From Pseudomonas sp. LP_7_YM (GTDB taxonomy: Bacteria; Pseudomonadota; Gammaproteobacteria; Pseudomonadales; Pseudomonadaceae), in assembly GCF_004364435.1 (NCBI RefSeq), contig NZ_SOCT01000007.1, positions 62,001 through 126,000 on the forward strand: a stretch of DNA of 64,000 nucleotides. The letters are read 5' to 3'. The notes beneath the pieces were generated by a model, which had not been told where the DNA came from, made no database searches, and saw only the letters and a list, made by a program, of their open reading frames with translations. How positions within the stretch are numbered: position 1 is the stretch's first letter; each line of letters begins with the position of its first letter. The position numbers were made by a program, and so were the translations under genes. Below, in pieces: positions 50,388 through 61,149 of the stretch.

Positions 50388-51518
50388 ATGAGTGTTCTGC
50401 GTATCGCACTGGTCGCCGGAGAGGCCTCTGGCGACATCCTAGGGTCGGGTTTGATGCGTGCCATCAAGGCCCGACATCCTGACGTGCAATTCATTGGTGT
50501 CGGCGGCCCGCTCATGGAGGCCGAAGGCATGACCTCCTTTTTCCCCATGGAGCGTCTTTCGGTCATGGGCCTGGTGGAAGTACTGGGTCGCCTCAAGGAA
50601 TTACTGGCTCGGCGCAAGTTGCTGATCCAGACCCTGATCGAAGAGAAGCCTGATGTCTTCATCGGTATTGATGCCCCGGATTTCACCCTCCATATCGAAC
50701 TCAAACTGCGTCAGTCCGGCATCAAGACCGTGCACTACGTCAGTCCTTCGGTGTGGGCATGGCGGCAGAAAAGGGTGTTGAAGATTCGCGAAGGCTGCGA
50801 TCTGATGCTGACCCTGCTGCCTTTTGAGGCACGATTTTACGAAGAAAAAGGCGTACCGGTGCGCTTCGTGGGGCACCCGCTGGCTGACACCATTGCTCTT
50901 CAGGCTGATCGCCAGAGTGCCCGTGCCGAGTTGGGATTGGGCGACGGCCCGGTTATCGCATTGATGCCGGGCAGCCGCGGTGGTGAAGTCGACCGCCTGG
51001 GCGCATTGTTCTTCGATACCGCGCAACGGCTGCTTGCACAGCGTCCGGACCTGCGTTTCGTCTTGCCTTGCGCCAGCCCACAGCGTCGTCTGCAGATCGA
51101 ACAACTGCTGCAAGGACGCGATCTGCCTTTGACCCTGCTCGACGGTCGCTCCCATGTCGCGTTGGCGGCCTGCAATGCGGTCCTGATCGCTTCGGGAACC
51201 GCGACCCTGGAGGCGCTGCTGTACAAACGACCGATGGTGGTTGCCTATCGTCTGGCGCCGCTGACTTACTGGATACTCAAGCGGATGGTGAAAAGTCCGT
51301 ACGTGTCCTTGCCGAACCTGCTGGCCCAGCGCTTGCTGGTTCCCGAGCTTCTGCAAGATGCGGCGACCGCCGACGCCTTGGCGCAAACCTTGCTGCCGTT
51401 GCTTGACAATGGCGCGGAGCAGACCGCCGGCTTCGACGCCATTCACCGAACCTTGCGTCGCGATGCGTCCAATCAGGCCGCCGATGCGGTCTTGAGCCTG
51501 ATTGGCCGGTCGCTTTAA
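50388..51518 (+). CDS. lpxB: Lipid A disaccharide synthase
   Basis: LpxB joins UDP-diacylglucosamine and lipid X to make the lipid A disaccharide. The 376-residue GT19 protein starts RIALVAGEASGDILGSGLMRAIK and has IGIDAPDFTLHIELKLRQSGIKTVHYVSPSVWAWRQKR and MPGSRGGEVDRL. The membrane-binding hydrophobic patches of the family are in the first half. It is 2 bases from lpxA and 2 bases from rnhB, so one operon is likely. Confidence 0.97.
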   Translation: MSVLRIALVAGEASGDILGSGLMRAIKARHPDVQFIGVGGPLMEAEGMTSFFPMERLSVMGLVEVLGRLKELLARRKLLIQTLIEEKPDVFIGIDAPDFTLHIELKLRQSGIKTVHYVSPSVWAWRQKRVLKIREGCDLMLTLLPFEARFYEEKGVPVRFVGHPLADTIALQADRQSARAELGLGDGPVIALMPGSRGGEVDRLGALFFDTAQRLLAQRPDLRFVLPCASPQRRLQIEQLLQGRDLPLTLLDGRSHVALAACNAVLIASGTATLEALLYKRPMVVAYRLAPLTYWILKRMVKSPYVSLPNLLAQRLLVPELLQDAATADALAQTLLPLLDNGAEQTAGFDAIHRTLRRDASNQAADAVLSLIGRSL

Positions 51519-51520
51519 CG

Positions 51521-52177
51521 ATGAGCGGGAAGACAATGCAAATGGGCCTGGATTTCAATCTGGTCGAGGATCTGGTCGCCGGTGTTGACGAAGTGGGCCG
51601 TGGTCCGCTGTGCGGCGCTGTGGTCACCGCAGCGGTGATACTCGATCCCAAGCGCCCTATCCTGGGCCTTAACGATTCTAAAAAACTTACAGAAGCCAAA
51701 CGCGAAAGGCTGTTCGACGAGATCTGCGAAAAAGCCCTGTGCTGGCATATCGCGCGGGCTGAAGTGCACGAGATCGACGAACTCAACATCCTGCACGCCA
51801 CGATGCTGGCCATGAAACGTGCGGTGGAAGGCCTGCTGATCACGCCCAGGCTGGCATTGATCGACGGCAATCGTTGCCCGCAACTGTCGGTGCCCAGCGC
51901 TCCGGTCATTCAGGGCGATGCCCAGGTGCCGGCCATCGCTGCAGCATCAATTCTGGCCAAGGTCGCTCGTGATCGGGAGATGGGCGCACTGGAACTGGTC
52001 TATCCCGGTTATGGCATTGGGGGGCACAAGGGTTATCCGACGCCGGTCCATCTGGAAGCGTTGGCGCGCTTGGGGCCGACGCCAATTCATCGACGCTCCT
52101 TCGCTCCGGTGCGTGCTGCCTATGAGGCTCGGGACATGATGATCTCTACCGGCTTTTCGTCGTTGCCGTTCAACTGA
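51521..52177 (+). CDS. rnhB: Ribonuclease HII
   Basis: RNase HII cuts RNA in RNA-DNA hybrids and starts removal of single ribonucleotides. The 218-residue product has the catalytic D-E pair in VAGVDEVGRGPLCGAVVTAAVIL near residues 19-40, LNDSKKLTEAKRE, and the third Asp in LALIDGNRCP. The start could be ATG 51521 or 51536 (MQMGLDFNLV). The first keeps 2-base spacing from lpxB. Confidence 0.95.
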   Translation: MSGKTMQMGLDFNLVEDLVAGVDEVGRGPLCGAVVTAAVILDPKRPILGLNDSKKLTEAKRERLFDEICEKALCWHIARAEVHEIDELNILHATMLAMKRAVEGLLITPRLALIDGNRCPQLSVPSAPVIQGDAQVPAIAAASILAKVARDREMGALELVYPGYGIGGHKGYPTPVHLEALARLGPTPIHRRSFAPVRAAYEARDMMISTGFSSLPFN

Positions 52178-52201
52178 TCGCAGGCTGATGTTTTCATGAG
52201 A

Positions 52202-52226
52202 GGCCGGTACAATCCGGCCTTCGTTT
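52202..52226 (+). terminator. Hairpin after rnhB
   Basis: GGCCGG (52202-52207) and CCGGCC (52214-52219) pair around loop TACAAT, followed by TTCGTTTTC. TACAAT could also be a -10 for dnaE, 36 bases before its ATG. Confidence 0.55.
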
Positions 52227-52248
52227 TCTGTGCGCTATAGGATCACCC

Positions 52249-55200
52249 ATGCCGGCTTCTTTTGTTCATCTGCGCCTGCACACCGAATATTCCCTGGTTG
52301 ATGGTCTGGTCCGGGTCAAGCCGTTGGTCAAGGCGCTGAGCGGCATGAACATGCCTGCGGTAGCGGTGACCGACCAGAACAACCTCTGTTCATTGGTCAA
52401 ATTCTATAAAGCCGCGATGGGTGCGGGGATCAAGCCGATCTGCGGTGCCGACATCTGGCTCGCGGGCCGCGATCGCGATGCGCCGCTGAGCCGCATGAGC
52501 CTGTTGGTGATCAATCCCAAAGGCTATCTGAACCTCACCGAGTTGATCTCCCGCGGCTTCATGGACGGGCAGCGCAATGGCCTGGTGATCATGGATCGCG
52601 AATGGGTAGCGCAGGCCAGTGAGGGTCTGATTGCCCTGTCCGCGGCGAAAGAAGGCGAAATCGGCATGGCCCTGCTGGGCGGCAACCCTGCCGAGGCCGA
52701 TGAGTTGCTCAAGGAATGGATGTCGGTGTTCCCCGACCGTTTCTATGTAGAGATCCAGCGCACCCATCGCGTCAATGACGAAGAGCATCTGCACGCCGCT
52801 GTCGCCCTGGCCGAGCGTCATGGCGCGCCGCTGGTGGCGACCAACGATGTGCGCTTCATCAAGCAGGAAGACTTCGAAGCCCACGAAACCCGTGTGTGCA
52901 TCGGCGAAGGCCGGGCGCTGGACGATCCGCGTCGCTCGCACAACTACAGCGATCAGCAGTACCTCAAAAGCGCCGAGGAAATGGCCGAGCTGTTCAGCGA
53001 CCTGCCCGACGCGCTGGCCAACACCGTCGAGATCGCCAAGCGCTGCAACATCGAAGTCAAGCTGGGCACGCACTTTCTGCCCAACTTCCCGATTCCCGAT
53101 GGGCTGACCATGGACGAGTATTTCCGCAAGGTGTCCTTCGAAGGTCTCGAAGAGCGTCTGGCGGTACTGTGGCCGAAGGAAACCACGCCAGACTACGAGG
53201 CCAAGCGTCAGATCTATGTCGACCGGCTGAATTTCGAGCTGGACATCATCATTCAGATGGGTTTCCCCGGTTACTTCCTGATCGTGATGGACTTCATCCA
53301 GTGGGCCAAGAGCAATGGCGTGCCGGTGGGCCCTGGCCGGGGGTCGGGTGCCGGTTCGCTGGTGGCCTATGTGCAGAAGATTACCGACCTCGACCCGCTG
53401 CAGTATGACCTGCTGTTCGAACGCTTCCTTAACCCCGAGCGGGTTTCCATGCCTGACTTCGACGTCGACTTCTGCATGGACGGTCGCGACCGCGTGATCG
53501 ATTACGTGGCCGAGAAATACGGCCGCAACGCGGTCAGCCAGATCATCACGTTCGGTTCGATGGCAGCCAAGGCGGTGGTGCGCGACGTGGCGCGGGTGCA
53601 GGGTAAATCCTACGGCCTGGCCGATCGTCTATCGAAGATGATTCCGTTTGAAGTCGGCATGACCCTTGAAAAGGCCTACGAGCAGGAAGAGATCCTGCGC
53701 GATTTCCTCAAGACCGATGAGGAAGGGGCGGAAATCTGGGAGATGGCCCGCAAGCTCGAAGGCGTGGTGCGTAACGTCGGCAAGCACGCCGGTGGTGTGG
53801 TCATCGCGCCGACCAAGCTGACCGACTTCTCGGCTATTTATTGCGATGAAGAGGGCAGCGGCCTGGTCACCCAGTTCGACAAGGATGACGTCGAAGCGGC
53901 GGGTCTTGTGAAGTTCGACTTCCTCGGTCTGCGTACGCTGACCATCATCGACTGGGCGATGAAGACCATCAATCGCGAACGCGCCAAGGTCGGCGAGGAG
54001 CCACTGGACATCGCGTTCATTGCGCTGGATGACGCTCCGACCTACGACCTGCTGCAGAAAGCTGAAACCACTGCAGTGTTCCAGCTTGAATCTCGCGGCA
54101 TGAAGGAACTGATCAAAAAGCTCAAGCCCGACTGCCTGGAAGACCTCATTGCACTGGTGGCGCTGTTTCGTCCCGGCCCGCTGCAATCTGGCATGGTGGA
54201 TGACTTCATCAACCGTAAGCATGGTCGCGCCGAGCTGTCCTACCCGCACGTCGACTACCAGTACGAAGGCCTCAAGCCCGTGCTGGCGCCTACCTACGGC
54301 ATCATCCTGTATCAGGAACAGGTGATGCAGATCGCTCAGGTCATGGCCGGTTACACCCTCGGTGGTGCGGACATGCTGCGTCGCGCCATGGGTAAGAAGA
54401 AGCCCGAGGAAATGGCCAAGCAGCGCGGTGGTTTCATCGACGGCTGCAAGACCAACAATATCGACCCCGACCTTGCCGGTAATATTTTCGATCTGGTAGA
54501 GAAATTCGCCGGATACGGCTTCAACAAATCTCACTCTGCCGCTTACGGGCTGGTCTCGTATCAGACGGCGTGGCTGAAGAAGCACTACCCGGCACCCTTC
54601 ATGGCCGCGGTTCTGTCGGCGGACATGCACAACACCGACAAGGTCGTGACCTTGATCGAAGAAGTGCGGACCATGAAGTTGCGCCTCGATGCGCCGGACG
54701 TGAACAACTCCGAATTCAAATTCACCGTGAACGACGAAGGTCGCATCGTTTACGGCCTTGGCGCGATCAAGGGTGTAGGTGAGGGCCCGGTCGAGGCGAT
54801 TACCGAGGCGCGGCAGGCAGGTCCATTCAAGGATCTGTTCGACTTCTGCGCGCGCGTTGATCTCAAGCGCGTCAACAAACGAACCCTCGATGGCCTGATT
54901 CGCAGTGGTGCGCTGGATCGTCTCGGTCCGTTCTTTTTCGATGAGCCAAAACAGTACCAGGCCAATATCGACCGCAACCGCGGCGTGCTGCTTGCAGCTC
55001 TGGAAGGGGCAATCCAGGCCGCCGAGCAGACAGCGCGCAGCCATGACAGTGGCCACGCAGACCTGTTCGGCGGACTGTTCGTTGAAGCTGACGCGGACGT
55101 TTACGCGAACCATCGCGGTGCCAAGGAGGTCACTCTCAAGGAGCGTCTGCGAGGTGAAAAAGAGACGCTGGGCCTGTACCTGACAGGGCATCCGATCGAT

Positions 55201-55770
55201 GAATATGAAGGTGAGATTCGTCGCTTTGCTCGCCAGCGCATCGTCGATCTGAAACCGGCCCGTGACACCCAGACCGTTGCCGGCCTGATCATCGCCTTAC
55301 GGGTCATGAAGAACAAAAAAGGCGACAAGATGGGTTTCATCACCCTCGACGACCGCTCTGGCCGGATCGAGGCATCGTTGTTTGCCGACTCGTTCCAGGC
55401 CGCTCAGTCGCTGTTGCAGACCGACGCAATGGTGGTGGTGGAGGGCGAGGTCAGTTCCGATGATTTCTCCGGTGGCTTGCGCCTGCGCGCCAAGCGCGTC
55501 ATGAGTCTGGAGGAAGCGCGGACGGGACTTGCCGAAAGTTTACGCCTGGCCGTGCGTAGCGAGGCGCTCAAGGGTGATCGTCTACGCTGGCTGGGAGACC
55601 TGTGCAAGAAGCATCGGGGAGCGTGTCCGATCACGCTCGATTACACCGGGCAGGAGGCCCGGGCGCTGCTGCAGTTTGGTGAAGCGTGGCGAATCGATCC
55701 CGCAGACAGCCTGATTCAGGCGCTGCGTGACCAGTTCGGACGAGAGAACGTCTTCCTGCAGTATCGCTGA
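52249..55770 (+). CDS. dnaE: DNA polymerase III alpha subunit
   Basis: DnaE is the replicative polymerase subunit. The 1173-residue product has the N-terminal PHP domain (FVHLRLHTEYSLVDGLV), the palm with GRGSGAGSLVAY and the catalytic Asp motif PDFDVDFCMDGRD near residue 400, the fingers, a helix-hairpin-helix region (YGLGAIKGVGEGPVEAI near 840), and an OB fold (VAGLIIALRVMKNKKGDKMGFITLDDRSG) near 1010. The C-terminus ends with the tau-binding region. Position between rnhB and accA is conserved. Confidence 0.97.
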   Translation: MPASFVHLRLHTEYSLVDGLVRVKPLVKALSGMNMPAVAVTDQNNLCSLVKFYKAAMGAGIKPICGADIWLAGRDRDAPLSRMSLLVINPKGYLNLTELISRGFMDGQRNGLVIMDREWVAQASEGLIALSAAKEGEIGMALLGGNPAEADELLKEWMSVFPDRFYVEIQRTHRVNDEEHLHAAVALAERHGAPLVATNDVRFIKQEDFEAHETRVCIGEGRALDDPRRSHNYSDQQYLKSAEEMAELFSDLPDALANTVEIAKRCNIEVKLGTHFLPNFPIPDGLTMDEYFRKVSFEGLEERLAVLWPKETTPDYEAKRQIYVDRLNFELDIIIQMGFPGYFLIVMDFIQWAKSNGVPVGPGRGSGAGSLVAYVQKITDLDPLQYDLLFERFLNPERVSMPDFDVDFCMDGRDRVIDYVAEKYGRNAVSQIITFGSMAAKAVVRDVARVQGKSYGLADRLSKMIPFEVGMTLEKAYEQEEILRDFLKTDEEGAEIWEMARKLEGVVRNVGKHAGGVVIAPTKLTDFSAIYCDEEGSGLVTQFDKDDVEAAGLVKFDFLGLRTLTIIDWAMKTINRERAKVGEEPLDIAFIALDDAPTYDLLQKAETTAVFQLESRGMKELIKKLKPDCLEDLIALVALFRPGPLQSGMVDDFINRKHGRAELSYPHVDYQYEGLKPVLAPTYGIILYQEQVMQIAQVMAGYTLGGADMLRRAMGKKKPEEMAKQRGGFIDGCKTNNIDPDLAGNIFDLVEKFAGYGFNKSHSAAYGLVSYQTAWLKKHYPAPFMAAVLSADMHNTDKVVTLIEEVRTMKLRLDAPDVNNSEFKFTVNDEGRIVYGLGAIKGVGEGPVEAITEARQAGPFKDLFDFCARVDLKRVNKRTLDGLIRSGALDRLGPFFFDEPKQYQANIDRNRGVLLAALEGAIQAAEQTARSHDSGHADLFGGLFVEADADVYANHRGAKEVTLKERLRGEKETLGLYLTGHPIDEYEGEIRRFARQRIVDLKPARDTQTVAGLIIALRVMKNKKGDKMGFITLDDRSGRIEASLFADSFQAAQSLLQTDAMVVVEGEVSSDDFSGGLRLRAKRVMSLEEARTGLAESLRLAVRSEALKGDRLRWLGDLCKKHRGACPITLDYTGQEARALLQFGEAWRIDPADSLIQALRDQFGRENVFLQYR

Positions 55771-55883
55771 AAGCTGACCCTACGAATTATTTAAACTCGA
55801 CCGCAAGGCGCCTGCTCCATTAAGGTATGGCGCTTACGGATCAACCGGCCGGCCTCTTGGCCGTCGACCCAAGACGGATGCCT

Positions 55884-56831
55884 ATGAACCCGAATTTTCT
55901 GGATTTCGAACAGCCGATTGCTGACCTGCAAGCCAAAATTGAAGAGCTGCGTCTGGTTGGCAATGACAACTCGCTGAACATCGGCGATGAAATCTCTCGA
56001 CTGCAAGAGAAGAGCAATACGCTCACCGAAAGCATTTTCGGCAACCTGACCAGTTGGCAGATCGCGCGCATGGCGCGTCATCCGCGTCGTCCGTACACGC
56101 TGGACTACATCCAGCACATCTTCACCGAGTTCGATGAACTGCATGGTGATCGGCATTTCTCCGACGACGCTGCCATCGTGGGCGGCATCGCGCGGCTGGA
56201 TGACCAGCCAGTCATGGTGATCGGTCACCAGAAAGGCCGCGAGGTGCGCGAAAAAGTGCGTCGCAACTTCGGCATGCCGCGTCCTGAGGGCTACCGCAAG
56301 GCGTGCCGTCTGATGGAGATGGCCGAGCGTTTCAAAATGCCGATCCTGACCTTCATCGATACGCCGGGTGCCTATCCGGGTATCGACGCCGAAGAGCGCA
56401 ACCAGAGTGAGGCCATCGCCTGGAACCTGCGAGTGATGGCGCGTCTGAAGACTCCCATCATTGCCACCGTAATCGGTGAAGGCGGCTCCGGTGGTGCTCT
56501 GGCCATTGGCGTCTGCGACCAACTGAACATGCTGCAATACTCCACCTATGCGGTGATTTCACCGGAAGGCTGCGCCTCGATTCTGTGGAAGACTGCCGAG
56601 AAGGCACCGGACGCCGCTGAGGCCATGGGCATCACGGCTGAACGTCTCAAAGGCTTGGGTATTGTTGACAAGGTGATTGATGAGCCATTGGGCGGCGCGC
56701 ATCGTGACCCGGCCGCAGCCTCGGCATCCATTCGTGAGGCGCTCAGCAGCCAGTTGGCCATGCTCAAGCAATTCAATAACGAAGAGCTGCTGGTTCGTCG
56801 TTACGATCGCTTGATGAGCTACGGCATCTGA
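55884..56831 (+). CDS. accA: Acetyl-CoA carboxylase carboxyltransferase alpha subunit
   Basis: AccA with AccD moves the carboxyl group from biotin to acetyl-CoA to give malonyl-CoA. The 315-residue product starts MNPNFLDFEQPIADLQAKIEELR and has FGMPRPEGYRKACRLMEMAERF, ITFIDTPGAYPG-like (LTFIDTPGAYPGIDAEERNQ) and the oxyanion-hole glycine motif GEGGSGGALAIG. The frame is open from 55827, but ATG 55884 is the family start. Confidence 0.97.
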   Translation: MNPNFLDFEQPIADLQAKIEELRLVGNDNSLNIGDEISRLQEKSNTLTESIFGNLTSWQIARMARHPRRPYTLDYIQHIFTEFDELHGDRHFSDDAAIVGGIARLDDQPVMVIGHQKGREVREKVRRNFGMPRPEGYRKACRLMEMAERFKMPILTFIDTPGAYPGIDAEERNQSEAIAWNLRVMARLKTPIIATVIGEGGSGGALAIGVCDQLNMLQYSTYAVISPEGCASILWKTAEKAPDAAEAMGITAERLKGLGIVDKVIDEPLGGAHRDPAAASASIREALSSQLAMLKQFNNEELLVRRYDRLMSYGI

Positions 56832-56883
56832 TCGCAGTTTGTTCGACGAGGTCCGGCCAGCTTGACGCCCAGGGTTACCCAGC

Positions 56884-58221
56884 ATGAGCAAGGCGGACAG
56901 TTGCAAGAAAGCGTTATCCAGTCGACTGCTGTCGCGCCTTGATCCATGGCGCGACGCAGCCGCTTGGCGCGTTGCCTTCTCGGGTGGGCTTGATTCCACC
57001 GTTCTGTTGCATTTGCTGACTGAGCTTTCCAGGCGCCAGCGTCTACCCCCTCTGATTGCTGTCCATATCCATCACGGCTTACAGGCTGTTGCTGCGTCGT
57101 GGCCGGGGCATTGTCGCCAGGTCTGTCAGATTCTGGGCGTGCCATTACAGGTAATCGACGTACAGGTGCGCGCCGGGGCAAGTCTGGAGCAAGCTGCCCG
57201 GGATGCACGTTACGCCGCGTTCAATGAAGTCCTGCAAACCGGGGAGGTGCTGCTGACTGCCCAGCATCGAGACGATCAGGCCGAAACCCTGCTGTTTCGT
57301 CTGTTACGCGGTGCCGGCGTACGAGGGTTGGCAGCCATGCCGTCGCAGCGCGAGTTGGGCAAGGGGCGTCTGTTCAGACCCTTGCTGGACGAGCCGCGTG
57401 CGTTGCTCGAGCGTTATGCGCAAGAGGAAGGCCTGAGCTGGATTGAAGATCCAAGTAACAGCGACAGCCGTTTCTCCCGCAATTACCTGCGCAACCAGGT
57501 GCTGCCGATGCTGAATGTCCGCTGGCCCCAGTCGGTGCTCAGCATGACGCGCAGCGCCGCACATCTGGCTGAGGCGCAAGGCTTGCTGGAAGAGCTTGCA
57601 CTGCAGGATCTATCGCTTGCCGATACGCCTTGTCCCTGGCCCTGGCTGGGTCTGCCATCACTGGAGCTGGCGCCGCTTGAGGCATTGTCTGCTGCCCGCC
57701 AACGCAATGCCTTGCGCCATTGGCTGAGCGCATTCACCCGCCTGCCGGACAGCGACCATTGGGCCGGTTGGGATTCGTTAAGAGACGCCGGGCTTGATGG
57801 TCGGCCGATCTGGCGACTCACCGATGGTCAGCTGCACCGTGCCGAAGGGCGTATCTGGTGGCTGTCCGGCATCTGGCTCAAGGCTGTTGCTGGCACGCAG
57901 TATTGGTCCACGGCCTCGCAGCCGCTGCAATTGCCGGGTAATGGCATGTTGCAGATTCTCGGGGATATTCCACGCGGCGGATTGCACGTGCACTATCGAC
58001 AGGGGGGTGAGGTACTGGAGGTGCCGGATCGTGGGCGCCGGGATCTTAAAAGGCTGCTCAATGAGAAGGGCGTACCGGTGTTTCTCCGCGGCCGATTGCC
58101 GCTGCTGTATCGAGGCGAGCAGTTGCTGGCTGTTGCCAACCTGCCCGGGCTCGACGCCGACCCCCGTGGCGACTGGCGATTGCACTGGCAGCCACCGACG
58201 AACGACCACAGTTTGAGATGA
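56884..58221 (+). CDS. tilS: tRNA(Ile)-lysidine synthetase
   Basis: TilS ligates lysine to C34 of the CAU-anticodon isoleucine tRNA so it reads AUA. The 445-residue product has the PP-loop SGGLDSTVLLHLL near residues 34-46, VHIHHGLQ, the second motif TAQHRDDQAETLLFRLLRGAG, and the C-terminal TilS domain (PDRGRRDLKRLLNEKGVP). It lies 52 bases after accA. Confidence 0.95.
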   Translation: MSKADSCKKALSSRLLSRLDPWRDAAAWRVAFSGGLDSTVLLHLLTELSRRQRLPPLIAVHIHHGLQAVAASWPGHCRQVCQILGVPLQVIDVQVRAGASLEQAARDARYAAFNEVLQTGEVLLTAQHRDDQAETLLFRLLRGAGVRGLAAMPSQRELGKGRLFRPLLDEPRALLERYAQEEGLSWIEDPSNSDSRFSRNYLRNQVLPMLNVRWPQSVLSMTRSAAHLAEAQGLLEELALQDLSLADTPCPWPWLGLPSLELAPLEALSAARQRNALRHWLSAFTRLPDSDHWAGWDSLRDAGLDGRPIWRLTDGQLHRAEGRIWWLSGIWLKAVAGTQYWSTASQPLQLPGNGMLQILGDIPRGGLHVHYRQGGEVLEVPDRGRRDLKRLLNEKGVPVFLRGRLPLLYRGEQLLAVANLPGLDADPRGDWRLHWQPPTNDHSLR

Positions 58222-58488
58222 GAGCCCGTTTCCGGTAGACTACGCTCCCTTCTTGATACAGCTTATGTCGATCCTTTCGGAGCGACGCAAGTTGCCGATT
58301 ACCAGCCAGTCTTTACTGGGCAATTCTCAAATGTGGCGAGTCACTGACAGGTTCGGAAACGGCCAGTCGCGATCAACGCAGCAGATTCGGAAATGCTTTG
58401 TAAAACACGCAGGTCATCGGGGGCTTCGGCCTTCCTTCGCTTTCCCCGGCGGCTCTGACCGCTTTAACGCAGACTTCTAGGGTTTTTC
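58222..58488. other. tilS-pyrG intergenic region
   Basis: These 267 bases contain no supportable CDS or tRNA. No convincing promoter pair or strong terminator was found. The stretch is likely the pyrG leader, but no known leader motif was recognised. Confidence 0.4.
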
Positions 58489-60120
58489 ATGACGCGCTAC
58501 ATCTTCGTCACGGGCGGTGTTGTTTCTTCATTGGGGAAAGGCATTGCCTCGGCTTCATTGGCAGCCATCCTGGAGGCGAGGGGACTTAAGGTCACCATGC
58601 TCAAGCTGGACCCCTACATCAACGTCGATCCGGGCACCATGAGCCCGTTCCAGCACGGTGAAGTGTTCGTCACCCACGACGGCGCCGAAACCGACCTGGA
58701 CCTGGGTCACTACGAGCGTTTCATTCGCACCACCATGACCCAAAACAACAACTTCACCACCGGCCGTGTGTACGAACACGTCCTGCGCAAAGAGCGCCGT
58801 GGTGATTATCTGGGCGCGACCATTCAGGTGATTCCGCACATCACCGACGAAATCAAGCGCCGCATCATCAAGGGCGCAGGCGATGCCGACGTAGCTCTGG
58901 TCGAGATCGGTGGCACCGTCGGTGACATCGAGTCGCAGCCGTTTCTGGAGGCCATCCGTCAATTGCGCTTCGAAGTCGGCGCCAAGCGCGCGATGCTGAT
59001 GCACCTGACGCTTGTCCCATACATCGCTACCGCTGGCGAAACCAAGACCAAACCGACTCAGCATTCGGTAAAGGAATTGCGCTCCATCGGTCTGCAACCC
59101 GACGTGCTGGTTTGCCGTTCCGACCACGCCATCGACCTATCGTCGCGCCGCAAGATTGCCCAGTTCACCAACGTTGAAGAGCGTGCAGTCATTGCGCTGG
59201 AAGACGCCGACACCATCTACAAGATCCCGGGCATCCTGCACTCTCAGGGCCTGGATGATTTCGTCGTCGAGCGTTTTGGCTTGCAGTGTGCAGGCGCCGA
59301 CCTGTCCGAGTGGGACAAGGTTGTCGACGCCAAACTCAATCCTGAGCACGAAGTCACCATCGCCATGGTCGGCAAGTACATGGAGTTGCTGGACGCCTAC
59401 AAGTCGCTGATCGAAGCAATGAGTCATGCCGGCATCACCAACCGTACCAAGGTCAACCTGCGTTACATCGATTCCGAAGACATCGAAAATCAGGGTACCG
59501 GCCTGCTGGAAGGCGTGGACGCGATTCTGGTACCGGGCGGCTTCGGTCTGCGCGGCGTCGAAGGCAAGATCACTGCCGTTCAGTTCGCGCGTGAGAACAA
59601 GGTTCCGTACCTGGGTATCTGTCTGGGCATGCAAGTGGCCGTCATCGAGTTTGCACGTAACGTGCTGGGCTGGAAGGACGCCAACTCTACCGAATTCGAT
59701 CGCAGCAGCCCGCACCCTGTGGTCGGTCTGATCACCGAGTGGGAAGACGCCACTGGCGCTGTCGAAACCCGTACCGAAACATCCGATCTGGGTGGCACCA
59801 TGCGCCTGGGCGCGCAGGACTGCCAGCTGGAGCCGGGCTCACTGGTGCACGACTGCTACGCCAACGAGGTGATCGTCGAACGTCACCGTCATCGTTATGA
59901 AGTGAACAATAAGCTGCTGCCACAGCTGATCGAGGCTGGCCTGAAGGTGTCCGGTCGCTCCGGTGACGGCGCGCTGGTCGAAGTGGTCGAGTCACTGGAT
60001 CATCCATGGTTCGTCGCTTGCCAGTTCCACCCTGAATTCACCTCCACGCCTCGCGATGGTCACCCGCTGTTCAGTGGCTTCGTCAAGGCAGCGCTCGCTC
60101 AACATCAGAAGAACGCCTGA
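58489..60120 (+). CDS. pyrG: CTP synthase
   Basis: PyrG aminates UTP to CTP with glutamine and ATP. The 543-residue product has the synthase domain (MTRYIFVTGGVVSSLGKGIASASLAAILE; then FQHGEVFVTHDGAETDLDLGHYERF) and a C-terminal class I glutamine amidotransferase domain with the nucleophile Cys in YLGICLGMQVAV and the His-Glu pair in CQFHPEFTS. It is 15 bases upstream of kdsA. Confidence 0.98.
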   Translation: MTRYIFVTGGVVSSLGKGIASASLAAILEARGLKVTMLKLDPYINVDPGTMSPFQHGEVFVTHDGAETDLDLGHYERFIRTTMTQNNNFTTGRVYEHVLRKERRGDYLGATIQVIPHITDEIKRRIIKGAGDADVALVEIGGTVGDIESQPFLEAIRQLRFEVGAKRAMLMHLTLVPYIATAGETKTKPTQHSVKELRSIGLQPDVLVCRSDHAIDLSSRRKIAQFTNVEERAVIALEDADTIYKIPGILHSQGLDDFVVERFGLQCAGADLSEWDKVVDAKLNPEHEVTIAMVGKYMELLDAYKSLIEAMSHAGITNRTKVNLRYIDSEDIENQGTGLLEGVDAILVPGGFGLRGVEGKITAVQFARENKVPYLGICLGMQVAVIEFARNVLGWKDANSTEFDRSSPHPVVGLITEWEDATGAVETRTETSDLGGTMRLGAQDCQLEPGSLVHDCYANEVIVERHRHRYEVNNKLLPQLIEAGLKVSGRSGDGALVEVVESLDHPWFVACQFHPEFTSTPRDGHPLFSGFVKAALAQHQKNA

Positions 60121-60135
60121 TAGGGAATTCATTAC

Positions 60136-60981
<846 letters not shown>

Positions 60982-61028
60982 ACCCGCTTCTCCGGCACGA
61001 TGGCCTCCGGTACAGTGCCGCTCGTTTG

Positions 61029-61057
61029 TTTCCCGACCAACGGGTCGGGAAATTCTG
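61029..61057 (+). terminator. kdsA terminator-like hairpin
   Basis: TTTCCCGACC (61029-61038) pairs perfectly with GGTCGGGAAA (61043-61052), loop AACG, followed by TTCTGT. It lies 47 bases after the kdsA stop and 97 bases before eno. Confidence 0.65.
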
Positions 61058-61149
61058 TCATCTGGGGCCTGCCCGCTGTCTAGTGCCCCTGATGTCAGTC
61101 GTTTTTTCCCAGCTGCGTCGTTTTCGTCAATCTTGGAGTGTTAACAACA

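Noticed and set aside
53629..55191. 520-codon open frame antisense to dnaE
   Set aside because: Shadow of dnaE; no recognisable protein.
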